A DNA stretch of 64,000 nt, from NCBI GenBank assembly GCA_009746045.1, contig RPFO01000079.1, positions 3,208,285 through 3,272,284 on the forward strand. The letters are read 5' to 3'. Under the pieces are notes generated by a model. The model was not told where the DNA came from, did no database searches, and saw nothing but the letters and a program-made list of their open reading frames with translations. Positions 35,401 to 47,699 of this stretch are shown here, piece after piece. This DNA comes from Mesostigma viride (taxonomy: Eukaryota; Streptophyta; Mesostigmatophyceae; Mesostigmatales; Mesostigmataceae). The position numbers and the translations under genes are program-made. Within the stretch, counting starts at the first letter, position 1. Every line of letters starts with the position of its first letter.

Positions 35401-38400
35401 GGGCCCACGTGACGTTGACAGTGGCCCCCTCGTCCGGCTGGAGGTTCCAGTACGGCCGGTCCACGATGAACGGCGCCGGCGCGCGCAGCTGGAACTCGAG
35501 GGGCAGCGCGGAGACGTTCCGCAGCGTGAGCGGCTGCGCCTGGGAGCTGAAGGGGACCCCCTTGGAGTAGGTGTACGAGTAGAACAGGCCGGCCGCGCTC
35601 AGCTGGAGCAGGGGCACGGCGACGTCGGCGGAGACGTCCAGGGCATACACAACGCGAGCGGAGCGGCCCGAGAGAGACTTGCACGCGAGGCGTTCTGCCG
35701 CCTTGCCTGCCACATCCACGCTTCCCGTCAAAGTGAACACCATCGACGACTTGGGCGGGAGGAGCGCCTTCTCGGGGCTGATGACAAACAGCGCCTTGGG
35801 CTCCGGCGGGCCCGCCTGAGCGCCTGCCGGCAACGTCCCCGTGCCAGCTGCAAGTGTCCCCTTGCCAGGAGGCAGCGTCCCAGAGGCCCCCGCGGCGGGG
35901 GGCTTAGCACCCGGGCCCTTCTTGGGCGGCCTCATGGCCAGGATGGTCTCGTTGATCCATTGAAGGGACTGCGCCTTGCGGCCGTGGTTCTTGAGAACCA
36001 CCTCCCGCGTGAACGGCCGCCCAGTGAACTGGTGCCCAAAGTCCAAGATCCCTTCCTCGAGCTCGTCGCATTGGACGGTGGACCCTGTTCCTTGCGCCTC
36101 GAGCGCGATCGCGTAGTCGCTGCCCTCCGTCACGAGCACGTTGAGCGTGTCGCTGAAGCGCAGCGTCTCATCCATGACCACCGACACCCGCAATGCCACC
36201 GCGCCGCCAGGTGGCAGCGTGCCCTCGCGCACGTCCACGCTGAACGCGCTCTCCTTGCCCATGACGAACGCCTTGAAAGCCGAGGGGATGAGGCTGGCGT
36301 TGGTCACGTGGACCACGCGCGTGTGCTCCTTGAGCACCGGCAGCCGGCCAAAGTCCAACGATAACCCGGGCGTTCCGTCCTCATTCGCCCCCGCCTTTGG
36401 CTCCCCTCCCTCCTCGGCTCCCCCCTCTCCTTTCTCCCCCTCTTCCTTGTCCTCGGCCATATCTTCAGCCTCGCCATCAACTGCGGCAGGCTTCTCCCCC
36501 GCCGCTGGCTTGTTGGGCCCCCCTTCAATCATAAACTCCAGGATGGGCCCAGTGGACGTGGCCATGAGCGTGACCTCAAGCGGCGGGCCTGTACTTCCAG
36601 CAATCGTCACGCTGGCGGGCAGGTGGATCTTGCCCATGCGCTCCGTGGCCAGCGTGAACGTCACGTGCTGCGAGCCTTGCCCCGCGACCACGCCGGACAT
36701 GGGCTCTGCCGTGAAGGACGCCAGCGCGGTGGAACCGGGGTGCTGGGGGGAGACCTCGAAGCGCGCGGGCAGTGGGGACTCGTTCACGAGCCGCACGCTG
36801 TTGGTGTACGGGTGCCTCAGGAAGCAGAGCCCGAAATCGAGCTTCTCGGGGAAGAGGGAGATCTGCAGTGCACAGGTGTGGGTGTGTGTTGGGGGGGAAC
36901 GGGAGAGAACGGGGGGGGGAAGGGAGAGAAAGGGGCGTGTTTTGAACAGGGGAGAGAAAGAGACGTGTTTTGAACAGGGGAGAGAAAGCGACGTGTTTTG
37001 AACAGGGGAGAGAAAGAGACGTGTTTGGAACAGGGGCGAGAAAGGGGCGTGCTTCCAATCTATTCTCTAGTAATCGGAGGTTGATAGATTTAAGCTTTGA
37101 GGAGATGACATGGTTTGAGAATGATACAAGGTTGACCACCACGATGGGCAAGATGCAACATGAGAACATCTTGCTGGAGAGTGGGTGCTCGCCGCTTGCC
37201 AGCGAGGGTGGACGCGAGCAAAACGGAACTAAACACACACTTAACGCTCATGTCCCATCACTGCAACGGGCTCGTGATGACAAAAACAGGGGGACAAAGG
37301 AAACATGTTGCAGGTGTGTTCAGCGTACACCAACACGCCTTGTGACGAAAAGTGCCACAAGCAACGCTAGACACAAAGTGACATGCCAATTCATGCCTAC
37401 TAAACACTACTTGCCACCGCGCCACCTGGCACCCCGCGCTCACCTTGGGCAGCACGCAATCTGCGGTGATGGCCAGCCGCTGCAGCTGCTCCCCCACCTC
37501 GGGCACGTCCACCACGAAATGGGCCGACACGCGACCCAGCCGCCAGGGAAGGTAATCCAACACGATCTTCTGCCGGCCGGAGGGCAGCACGGTGCCCGTG
37601 ACGGGGACAATAGAGAACTCGCGCTTGCCGGGCGGTTTCCCCGTCACACCGCCCGTGGACGCCGCCACGTCCTCAGGGACCCTGAGACCGAATTCCATCG
37701 GGATGTCACTCGTGTTCGTGAGGACCAGCGTGCGCTGCTGCAGGAAACCGTACGCAACCGCGCCGTAGGCCAGGCTGTCCCCCTCCAGCGTGAACGTGGG
37801 CCCGACCACGCACCCTCGGAAATCGAGCGTGAGCGGTTCCACGCTGCCCTCCAGCTGCCAGCAGAACCGCTGGGAGAACTCCCCCAGCTGGCCGCTCTTG
37901 AAGTTGACAGAGATCGTCGCACGCTGGCCAACGCCCAGCACGCCCGCGGGCGGGTCGAACACAAAGTTGGCCCCAAAGGACCCCGGGGGCGGCGGCGCCA
38001 GCCTGAACTGGCATTCGATCTCGCCCTCGTTGAGGATCTCGACCTCATACACGTGCTCCGAGTTGCGGAACACGTCGCCGATGTCGAGCGTGTCAAAAAG
38101 GAACGTGGCCTTGGGGCCGACGCCCACCGCGCTGACGGGCAGCGCCAGCCGTGCCGCACGGCCCGTCACGCTCAAATACGCCGTGGTCCCAAAGTCAATG
38201 GGAGCGGAAGGGGCGAACGTGACCACAACGGTCACCTCCCCCCCCGGCCAGATCTCGCCGGATGGCGGCTCGATCGAGAGCGCCGGGTTCTCGAACGCGA
38301 CCGTGCTGGCGGACGTAACCACATTCTTGCGCAGCGCGGCGTACCGCCGTTGGAGCTGCAGGCCGGCCTCGTGAAGCACCGAGTCTTCGTAGTCCGAGTC

Positions 38401-41400
38401 GGAGCCGCTGTCACTGTACCCCTCGTCCTCATCCTCGGGGTATTCACGCATCCCCCGGCGCGCCGCACCTTTGCCCACGACGCTCCCGCCCCGGTGACGC
38501 GACGAGTCCCCGTGATAACAGTCCCCTAGCTGCTGCAACTCCGCATGCTCTTGCTCATCCAACGCGGCCAGCATGGCGAGCCGCGCCTCCTCCTCCTCGG
38601 CCTCGTCCGCAAACTTGGTCCAACTAAACTGGACCTTCTCGGCGCTCCGGTTGAGGATCCGGAAGCTACGCGAGGAGCTCTTCTTGATGAAGGTCGGCGG
38701 GAGGTCAAGCTTGGCTACTGACAGCCGTACCTCCACCTCGGCACCCTTGCCCCGCAGCTGAGTGTACACGATATCGCCCGAGTCATAAGCCACCTCGAGC
38801 TCGCCCACGTAGGGGGATGCCAGCAGCGGGCAGAAGGAGACGGAAATCTGCATCGTCTCCTTGATGGCGAGCGAGGCCTCGCGGGGGGTCACCGAGAACG
38901 GGGGCGAGCACGTTAGCCGGAAGAGCGCGTCCTTGTTGCCGACGTTGGTCACGAGGAAGGACTTGGTCGCCGTCGACTTGACGGCCGTCTCGTCAAAGGC
39001 GACTGTGTCGGGGAAGTTGAGCGCAGCTGGTGGGGAGGGACGAGAGGGAGATTGCGGTTGGGAACGTGCGGTGGGTCGATTGGAATGGGTGGATGTTTGC
39101 AGCAAAGGGGTGGAGTGAGTTACGAGCGATGGCACAAGGCCCAGAGATGTCAGGGACTAGGAAAGAATAAGGTGCATGCGCCAGTGATTGAACCAGTGGG
39201 CAGTGGTGTCCGGAATCTTCAACAAACTAACAACTGATGGTCTCAATGATACCAATGACTTCTACGATTTCTTTATCAAGTTTTGGAGCGGTGAGCCAGG
39301 CTGGGGAGGCAGCCAGGCTGGGGAGCGACTCTGGCGATGAGCTCCGATGTGACCGCTAGGGTCTGCATGACATCAGCAGCAGGACGGTATCAACCCTAGC
39401 ATCGAACAAGACTTTCCTTGCCAGAACAGGGGCACTTTTGTCCCCAGAAACGCTGGCAGATATCGCCATGAATGAAAAAAGCAAAGGATGCTACAACCAG
39501 AACAGACTACTGCCATGTACCTCCTAGATAGGATCGTTCTGGTTTTCTAGATAGGAATGTTAAGTGAAGCACGCCTTGGCAGCCGAACGCACTCACAGGC
39601 ACCACAACCATCAGGCACGACGCTTTTGCTATAGTTAGGGTACTTCTCACCTCGGCAGCCGATCGCCCTCACGGGCACCACGAACTTCTCTCGTTCGGTT
39701 GCCACCACGATCTCCGCACCATAGTCTTCGATCGTGGACGGCGTGAAGGTGACCAGGAACTTGACCTCCATGCCCGAGGCGACCTTGTCGCTCTCCTCCG
39801 CGCGGCCTGTGGGAAGCATCGTGCCGGCCTTGCTGGGGATGGTGGTCACCGCAAAGTGCTGGTGGACGAGGGGCAGCACCTTGACGCGGCGCGCGACCTG
39901 CAGGTAGAGTGGTTGAAGGAAAGCAGTAAAAGGAACATAGTCAGAGGGAAGTGATTGGAGTGTGACCTGCAGGTAGGGTGGTTGAAGCAAAGCAGTAAAA
40001 GGAACATAGTCAGAGGGAAGTGATTGGAGTGTGACCTGCAGGTAGGGTGGTTGAAGGAAAGGTAGCCGAAGGAGCACGGTCAGTGGGAAGTAGTTGGAGA
40101 TTAAGCGGGCTGAGGGAAGTGCTCGGACGAGCGTGATTGCAGTTGAGGGGGTGGATTCCAATTCAATAGGGCGTGGTTGCGGGGCAGAGCACATGAGCCA
40201 GCGAGGGGGGGGAAGGGAGGGCGGCTAATTGCACGCTATAGATGTATGGCCAATGCACGTGTGGTGTCCGGCGTGCGGTGGTTTGCATGGAACAATCAAT
40301 CCAGCAACAGGGGCGAGTACCACGGGCATACACGCCCCCCCCCCCCCCCCCCCCCGAATCGCTCTATTCTTCACATTTGTTGCAGCGGAGGCAGCAGGGG
40401 CCCAGGCTAGGATAGCTGCAGAATCAAACTTAAAAACTCACGAATCTTTGAAACATCTAGTAAATTAAATAATCACATAGGTTTTTGTTTCAGGGAGAGG
40501 AGCGGGGGGAGGGGGGATGGAAAGAGGGCAAGGAAGGCAATCACTAGAACAGAGAGCGCCATCAGCCCAATGAGACATGTAACCAGTCCGTGCAAACAAC
40601 GTCCCTGTATCCCCATCCTTCATGCAAAGCCCCCAAATTCTAGCAAATGGAGGGACAAAGTTGCCATGGACTGTCTATGAAGTCATGAGTCCACTTGCCC
40701 ATGCAAAAGAAACTGCCACCTACTGAGCCCAAATATTTCGGTTGTTTCGGTTCAGCCCCAGCTGCCGCCCATCTCATGCCTCGTGCCTCCAAGTGCCGTC
40801 AGACAGTGCCTCCCTAAAACATGCCCGTCTGACACTGCAGCTGCTGAGTCCCACATAATACCATCGTGAGCTATGATGCGGACTTGAAAGCTCACATTGT
40901 CGAGGCAAGCAACTAATAGTAGACTCATAGGACTTGAAAGCTCATATTGTCGAGGCAAGCAACCAATAGTAAGCTCATAGGACTTGAAAGCTCATATTGT
41001 CGAGGCAAGCAACTAATAGTAGACTCATAGGACTTGAAAGCTCATATTGTCGAGGCAAGCAACAAATAGTAAGCTCATAGGACTTGAAAGCTCATATTGT
41101 CGAGGCAAGCAACAAATAGTAAGCTCATAGGACTTGAAAGCTCATATTGTCAAGTAAGCTCATAGGACTTGAAAGCTCATATTGTCAAGGCGAGCAACAA
41201 ATAGTAAGCTCATAGGACTTGAAAGCTCATATTGTCAAGTAAGCTCATGGGACTTGAAAGCTCATATTGTCAAGGCAAGCAACACATAGTAAGCTCATAG
41301 GACTTGAAAGCTCATATCTTCATAGATCCTTATTCGACTGTGAGTTGGCATTACAGCCGTCGCTGGCACTACAGCCATTGGCGCCCACCCACATTATCAT

Positions 41401-43057
41401 TGTTGCGGAGGTACAGCGTGGCGGTGTACGTCTGGAACGGCTCGTAGCGGTGGAAAATGATCTCAGGGGGGAAGGGCTGGAAGATCGGCTCGTCCACGCT
41501 CACCACCGAGTTGACCTGGAAAGGAAGTGGTACAGAGGGGCAGGGAGGCAAACACAGATTGACCGATTGGTGACAAAGATTCATAATAGGGAAGATCCGG
41601 TCCTTCACGCTCACCACCTGAAAACGGTGCTCAGAGGGGCACGTGGACAGAAATAGATTGATCGATGGCTAACAAGGATGCTTCATCAAAGGGAATATTG
41701 GCTGGTCCACGTTCACCACTGTGTTTACCTTGCCAAGGGGGATATTGAGGGGCAGGGGGACAACATAAGATTGGTAGATGGTCGACAAATAAAGATGCAT
41801 AACAGGATATGGTGGCTCGATGAGCACCACCGAGCTGGTCTGGCATGGATGATACGTAGATTTGCCAAGAATGATAAATTTGGGAAGTGAGATGGTGAGC
41901 AGCACAGGTGAAGCATGAAAGAGGACGAGCCCCAGAGAGGGAGAACAAGCAGCCAACACAACCAAGAGCACTACTTTACTAAAGCAGAGCATGGGGGGGG
42001 AAATTACATAGAGTTAGTAAGGCATCCTGAGCTGTGAAATGATAACACAGGGAGCCTATACCATCTGCGTAGACTACTACACCACTTTCACTCCCTGGCA
42101 GAGGAAGCCTGCCGGCACTTTGATGGAGGGAGAATGGCAGGGACAGAGGAGCCTAAAGCGGCATGGGTGACTCGTAGTTAAAGGGAGGCATTACACATCA
42201 GAAGCCCAGGCATCATGAGGCTAATTCTCTGTATATATGAGCTATATCTCGAGGTTGATGCTCCGTATACATAAGCTGTAGCCGCCTCCCACAGTCACGC
42301 CCCAGACTTAAATAGGGAGTATACTTCCTTTGCGGGCTCATGCCACTTTGTGAATAGCAGTTTCCCGGATGTTCAGAGGGCGACGCCGACGCATCATATG
42401 AAGCAAGCAACCCAGTGGAAAACGGAAATCTAAGGAGTAATTTAGGAAGTTGGACACAGTAGGGGGCTTGGCATCTCATAAAAGGTATGGACAGTTCTGA
42501 ACGTGCCATGAGGCTTGTGGATTGGCTGCATACTGCAAGGAAGGCATGAATGCCCATGCTGAATTTGGCTACTCACCTGATGTGTGAAATCTCGCATATT
42601 AAGAAGCTCGATTATCTTTGGCTTTAAGCGAGCATTGCCATGGGCCAAAGGGTTTGGAGGGTCTGCTAGGTTCTTGATCATCTCGCTTGGCCGCGTCTGG
42701 ATTCACGAGTGCATTAAACCACGATAAAATACATCAGGTTAGATTTACACACGCAGAGAAAAAAAGCAGAGTGTGATTCAATGAATTTGGAAGTGTATTG
42801 GGAACAATTCTAGCAGGTTTGCAAGATTGAGCGTAGCCAGCTAGTGTCGTATTCTGATGAAGCAATTGCCATGCCGCGAGATGTGCAGTGCGAGATCCGG
42901 CCACAAGGAGCCGACGCAACGGGCGTACCTTTGGGCTGCCAACTGCCAAAGGATCTGCGTACGTCTTGTACTTCACCGCGGCCCCCATGGCCTTGGAAGT
43001 TGTCTTAATTAGTTTACTAGGCGCCGCCATGTCAGCCATGACGCGCGTGTCAGACAT
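20435..43057 (-). CDS. HYDIN: HYDIN, ciliary central-pair protein (ten exons, 5506 aa)
   Basis: A giant protein of the C2 projection of the ciliary central pair, needed for ciliary beating. Exons: 42929-43057, 42577-42696, 41393-41515, 39651-39897, 37444-39026, 30362-36862, 28854-29711, 26514-28322, 22751-26110, 20435-22225. All borders are GT-AG and the joined frame is open for 5506 codons, close to human HYDIN (about 5100 aa). The N-terminal block has RPSEMIKNLAD, then IIELLNMRDFTHQ and FHRYEPFQTYTATLYLRNND, as in other HYDINs. Dozens of ASH/MSP-like beta domains follow. An adenylate-kinase-like P-loop, GPPQCGKT, is at residues 2255-2262. Low-complexity Lys/Gly/Pro/Ala linkers interrupt the domains, notably in exons 6, 8 and 9. 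The start could also be Met7 or Met10. Third codon positions are extremely GC-rich. It is divergent from the plastid L13 gene. Confidence 0.96.
22240..22316. repeat. GT-rich microsatellite
   Basis: An impure GT repeat in HYDIN intron 9, just upstream (in gene direction) of the acceptor of the last exon. Confidence 0.85.
26441..26475 (-). repeat. Copy of the HYDIN exon 8 donor edge inside intron 8
   Basis: The plus strand reads acccgcagtgtgaccgtgag here and acctgcagtgtgacgctcag at the real exon edge (26512-26531). The match extends through gttgtg. The copy would encode KHNLTVTLR beside the real KHNLSVTLQ. Confidence 0.7.
28617..28793 (-). repeat. Two copies of the HYDIN exon 7 donor edge inside intron 7
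   Basis: The string accagcttgtggtcaaacac occurs at the real exon 7 end near 28860 and again near 28619 and 28769. The copies keep about 30 bp of exon sequence and then diverge. Confidence 0.75.
29787..29813. repeat. GT microsatellite
   Basis: A perfect GT tract of about 26 bp in HYDIN intron 6, near the acceptor of exon 7. Confidence 0.9.
36931..37055. repeat. 28-bp tandem repeat, about 5 copies
   Basis: Purine-rich units containing gagacgtgttttgaacaggg in HYDIN intron 5, starting about 70 bp from the acceptor of exon 6. Confidence 0.85.
39575..39612 (-). repeat. Copy of the HYDIN exon 4 donor edge inside intron 4
   Basis: ggcagccgaacgcactcaca here resembles the real exon edge ggcagccgatcgccctcacg near 39654. 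The match continues into gcaccac. Confidence 0.65.
39894..40100. repeat. 69-bp tandem repeat spanning the exon 4 acceptor
   Basis: Three copies of a unit beginning gacctgcaggtag; the first copy contains the real acceptor of HYDIN exon 4 at 39898. The repeat therefore duplicates the splice site itself. Confidence 0.8.
40337..40356. repeat. Poly-C tract
   Basis: About 20 consecutive C in HYDIN intron 3. Its length is likely to be inexact in any assembly. Confidence 0.85.
40881..41319. repeat. 50-bp tandem array in HYDIN intron 3
   Basis: About nine units that begin gacttgaaagctcatattgt. Most are 50 bp, but at least two lack the gaggcaagcaac part and are shorter, so units have been lost and copied within the array. 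It ends about 75 bp from the exon 3 donor. Confidence 0.85.
41591..41842 (-). repeat. Three degraded copies of the HYDIN exon 3 acceptor edge in intron 2
   Basis: The real edge (41483-41520) reads gatcggctcgtccacgctca, then ccaccgagttgacctgg. Diverged copies lie at 41591-41621, 41700-41732 and 41811-41842, spaced about 110 bp. In minus-strand translation they still resemble VNSVVSVDEPIF (for example VNTVVNVDQPIF). Confidence 0.75.
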
Positions 43058-43886
43058 TCTGGCTATGTGCTAATTACACCAAAGCCAGTCAGGCGAAAAG
43101 CATTACAAACATTCCATATGCTTCACCTTCATTGATAGGACGCGAATGGCAGAGTGGCAATCCACTCGTAAGCCATTCACATTAAAATCTGAACAATCTA
43201 AACGTGAAAGTGGTACATACACCGTCATTTGCACTTCCTACCTACTCCTATCCAGTGGACACCATCACCCCGTGTGGCGGGGCCACGCTAATATGTATAA
43301 TCATGTTCTGGCGGCCTTTCGCAATGGCGACCGTGCAACCACATTTCCCACGGGGGAGCAATAATAGCCCGCCCCATTACACGTTCGTGCATGCAAGCAC
43401 TTCACTCAAAGTTATTAAGCAACGACAAACCGTTTAGGCAACATGTTTGTAACATCGCCGGGGCTATTTTTGAGCTTCATGGCCAAGAATGGACGTTCGG
43501 CAGCATTTTACTGCCAACTCTCGCCCCAGAGAGGCGCGAGGAGATGCAAGCGTCGCGCCAGCCTTCTCATACTGTTATAAATCTCACTGAAGTTTTAGAA
43601 ACGATTTGGGAAACTACTTCATGTTTCACAAAGTTTACCAGACTTTTTTCATTTTTTTACCGTTAACCCTGGTTAACTTTCTCCAAACGCTTTTAGTACA
43701 CAGAAAAGTGCATACGTCAAAGGGCGGCACATCGCGTCGTTCGGCGTCAAGACCGGGCCGCTTCCTCGTGCACGCATGCTTTTCAAGCTCTGGCCGCCCC
43801 TACGGGCAAAAAATTTCGTCTTATCCGCCGTGCTCGGGCATGCGCTCGGTAGGAGACGTGCGGGATTAGACCTCAATATACCGGCT
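43058..43886. promoter_or_regulatory. Divergent promoter region between HYDIN and plastid L13
   Basis: The start codons of HYDIN (minus) and the L13 gene (plus) face away from each other across 829 bp. No repeat or other gene is seen, so both promoters should lie here. An in-frame ATG for L13 exists at 43776, but the ATG at 43887 gives a typical transit peptide. Confidence 0.5.
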
Positions 43887-46796
43887 ATGGCTTCCCTCGC
43901 TACCGTAGCCGCGGCTCCCGCCGCCATCAGTGCGGTTTGTCCTCCATGCACATTGGCATGCTCGCAGAATAAGTCGACATTTATTGCCAGGCCGGCTTTT
44001 GCGGAGTCTGTGACGTCTGTTAGGCTACCTGCCAGCCGCCGCCATACCGCACTTGCTGCCCAGGCTGTAGCACGTGGGCCAGAGAGGGATGTTGAATATG
44101 AGGTAAATTTCCAGCAGTATGCGTACTGGCGATGAACAAGGAATTTAGGCTACATTGTTTGTTTATTTTCTTCCTGATATGGTCTGGTAGCTCCTGACAG
44201 TTTGCGTCCAGCGGCCATTCTCCGTTCAATGACGTTTCATACATGATGTTACTCGGGTTTACAGGACAAATGGAACAAGACCTACTATCCTAAGGCCGCT
44301 GATCACGTGAACCTGGAGAAGGAGTGGGTTATCTTCGATGCCGAGGGCCAGGTATGACCAGTGGGACATCTCGAGCCCCGTCATTTTTCACGCGTTCTTA
44401 TGTTCTTAAACGGTCTCTTAACGTTTCTGGTCTCTTTGAATGTCCTCAATTTGTATGGTTCAGTTCGTCAACGAGCCGGTGAGGTAAGGGGCTGCCTGGG
44501 CATCCCTGTGGCTGCGGATATCCGCATAAATTCCAATAGCGACTTGGCGCCAGCCTGCGCTAGAACATCTCACCAGGGTTTTTCAAGGCATAAATGGATT
44601 TTTAGTTCTTCCGCATGGCATGCATTTGCATTTTTCTATAAAGTCGGGTCACATCCTGCATTCCAAACAACCACCTGCTCAGCAAACCTTGCTCTTAATT
44701 GATGCCAACTACCTTGGATGGTGTACGTTGCTTCAGCCTTACTGTCCGTCACAATTTTGTTATAGCATTTACTTGGTACTTCGGGCATGGCATGGCCCAT
44801 GTGACCTAGCAGCGAGATTATATTAATGCCCGCAGCGCTGATATCCACAATAGCAGCTCACCTGCTGGCAGTATTAGCTTGTGTGGATACTGGCAGCTTG
44901 TGAAGCCGCGCTATGTTTTGTCCGGACAAGGCCTGCTTGGCGACCACAGTGGTACTGGGGCTAGCGGGTGTGAATGGGAAGGGCGGTGTGGAGGGGGAGG
45001 AAGGCAGCATATCGTTGCGGCGTGTTGATGCTGTATGGATGACAGAGAAGCATTTGCGCTGTCTGCAGTGCGGGGCACACCTGTGTTGTGTCCTGGGATA
45101 TATCACCCCTCCCTCCCATGGATGCTCCTCGAGGATTTTTTCCCCAGTCACCAGAAGGTTGTCTCTTTTACAAATTCATCATGCATGCTCATTGTTGTTC
45201 CTACCAGGTGCACGGTTTACTCCCAGCATTGTCGTGTGTGCATGTTGGTTAGTGTTGCTCTTTCCTTTCCCCTTGTTGTTGAGTTTTGCCTCTTTCTCCA
45301 CATCCTCGCGTGGGCCCTTTCCCAAAGCTCATGGCCGCCCTTCTGTCCTCATACCTGTCTTTGCTCGTGTAGCCGCAGTAGCCAGTGCCCATGTGAGAGT
45401 GATGAGAGGTGGGCATGTTTGCAGCAGAGTGTGAATCTCGCCGTCTCACTTTCCACTTCCGCTCCTCGATGCATCCTTCAAGTTCATGCCAATACGTCAT
45501 GCCCATCGTCCATGTTTGTGGCGCCTTCCTAACCGGTCTCTAGCAATGCAAGGCACTGTGGTTGTACCCCAAGCTCATACCCCTGCTTGTTTCGTCAACC
45601 CCCCCATCCTTTCCCTGCCCCGGCTTCTTCTTTTCTTTGCCCTCCCCCCCCCCTCCCACCCGATGCGTGCGCCAGATCCTGGGCCGCCTCGCGGCGGAGA
45701 TCGCCTCGTTCCTGCGTGGCAAGCGCAGCCCGGGGTTCACCCCCTCGGTGGACATGGGCACGTATGTGGTCGTCATCAATGCGGCCAAGGTCAAGGTGAC
45801 CGGCGCCAAGTACGACGACAAGATGTACTACACGTACGAGAGCCAGCGGCCTGGCGGCGGCAAGCGCGAGGCGTACAAGAACCTAATCGCGCGCATCCCC
45901 GAGCGGCCGCTGGAGCGCGCCGTGCGCGGCATGCTGCCCAAGAACAGGGTGAGCTGCTGAGGGAATAGGTGCCGAGGGGACAGGTGTCGATGAATCAGGC
46001 GCCGAGGGGACAGGTGCTGAGGAATCAGGCGGGGGGGCGAGGGGAAATGAGTGCGGACAAATAGCTGCCAAGTGCGATGGGTGCTGAAGAATAGCAGATG
46101 AGTAGGGGCAGCTGAAGGGTTTGAATTCTGAGGACTAATGGCCGCAGGCAATTGGTGCTGGGCTTGGGTTCATACGTGTCAGATCTGGTTGGCTTGTCTG
46201 CTGTAAGTGGGAGTGGTGGGCATTCACTACTGTAGACATGTGTGTTGGCAAGTTGGCCACGTGCGTCATTCTTGTGTTAAAGTGTGTTCTACTTGTGTGA
46301 GTTTGTGAATGGGGTTGCATTTCTGCGTGATGGCGGCGCTGTCTTGGTCATGGGGGAAAACTTGTGGCGTTCTGGTAGGTGAAGTTAGATGCAAAAACTT
46401 GCTTTCATTCCTCCCGCCCCCCCCCCCTTGTCTGAGACTACTGTTTGCATTGGCCATGGTGGTCTTAATTCACCTACCCTTACGTATCAGACATCGTGCG
46501 CTTCACAAACTTGTTTGGTTACACGCATGCAGTGATTCCATCACATCATGCCGTTCCTTGTTATATTTGTGTGTGATGCGGACACTTCGCATTCATCTAT
46601 CAATGGTCCCTAGCATGTGTGTCTTAATGTCCTAACTGGCAACATGTGTGGCTTTTTTCTTCATTTGTTTGCCGTCCCCAATGCCCCTCTTCTCCTGGTA
46701 TGCCAGCTGGGGCGCGCCTGGTTCACTCATCTCAAGGTCTATGAGGGCGCCGAGCACCCGCACGTGGCCCAGAACCCACGCCCCGTCTCCTTGTAA
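43887..46796 (+). CDS. Plastid 50S ribosomal protein L13, uL13c (four exons)
   Basis: A structural protein of the chloroplast large ribosomal subunit. Exons are 43887-44102, 44265-44351, 45676-45948 and 46707-46796, joining in frame to 221 aa. Residues 1 to about 65 form an Ala/Ser/Val/Arg-rich transit peptide that begins [11 protein letters not shown]. The mature part is bacterial-type uL13: [20 protein letters not shown], then [29 protein letters not shown] and a C-terminal [17 protein letters not shown]. The cytosolic homologue (RPL13A) lacks these motifs. A plain transit peptide without a signal peptide fits a primary green plastid. The exons are far more conserved and GC-rich than the introns. 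Confidence 0.95.
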
Positions 46797-47560
46797 ATGG
46801 AGCGCTGCCCACCATTGTCGACCCAAAGGTCTCCTCATCATCCGGAGGGTTCTCTCGCGGGATGCGCGGAGTAGCCTAGACGATATCAGTGCCAGGCAAA
46901 ATCTGGTCGGAAAACTGCGGCATGCCTGGCTGCCTTCCCTGTGTTCTCTAGGGGACCATGCATGGTCAGGAGGTGATCCCCGTGCATGCATCGCCATGGA
47001 GCATGCGTGGACTCGGTGGCTGCCTCCTAGCTGCCCTTTGATATCTCTCAACGTGTCCACCACTGGACACTTTCCTGTGCCCTGCGCTGGGAGCACGCGA
47101 TGAGCATTATGAATGGGCTTTCCTTGAGCTTGCTGGTGGCTAGTCATGACACAGTCATGTTGTGAGAATGACGTGCTTGACATGTTTGCCACGCAGAGTG
47201 CATGGCCCTTGCTCAATCAGGGTGCTAGGCTCAAGTTTAGTTTTTTTTGTAATCAGTGATCACTCAAGAACCATGACATCTGTCTGTCAGCATCTGATAT
47301 TTGGTATTGACATGATTATTCTCTACTACAACGCAAGAACATCAAAGTGTGGCTGAGGGCAATAAAGCTCTGGATATCCAAAGCCACCGCATCTTACTTG
47401 CCCAGGGGTTGCTATTGTATTACCTTACTTGCCAATAAAGGACCACTTTGACCCGTGCACAGACTGAATAATAGTTATTAACAGCATGTTCACACTAGCT
47501 AGCAACTAAGTCCGCTGAATTGTTTTGGGGGGGTCGGGCCAAAAGCCCGGACATTTGACC
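46797..47560. other. Downstream region of L13, no gene seen
   Basis: Should contain the L13 3-prime UTR. A TGTAA, the usual green-algal polyadenylation signal, occurs near 47248, about 450 nt after the stop, but the true end is not clear. No repeat or coding signal beyond this. Confidence 0.35.
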
Positions 47561-47699
47561 AGTGCGTTTCGGGAGTGACCCGCACCGGAGCCCTTGTAGG
47601 GTCGCCAAATTTCCCTGATAAGGATCGGCGCGGCAGCAGTAGGCCGTACCACATCAAGGGACAACCAGCGCAGGCCAGAAATCGGGGGAATCCGGACCA

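Noticed and set aside
20435-39026. Many long plus-strand open frames opposite HYDIN
   Set aside because: They are shadows of the GC-rich coding strand. The minus-strand frame alone has family motifs and matching splice sites.
43776-43886. Upstream in-frame ATG of the L13 gene at 43776
   Set aside because: It would add 37 residues with no homology before a normal transit peptide; the ATG at 43887 is preferred.
45562-45960. Cytosolic ribosomal protein L13a
   Set aside because: The motifs are of the bacterial/plastid uL13 type, and exon 1 encodes a transit peptide.
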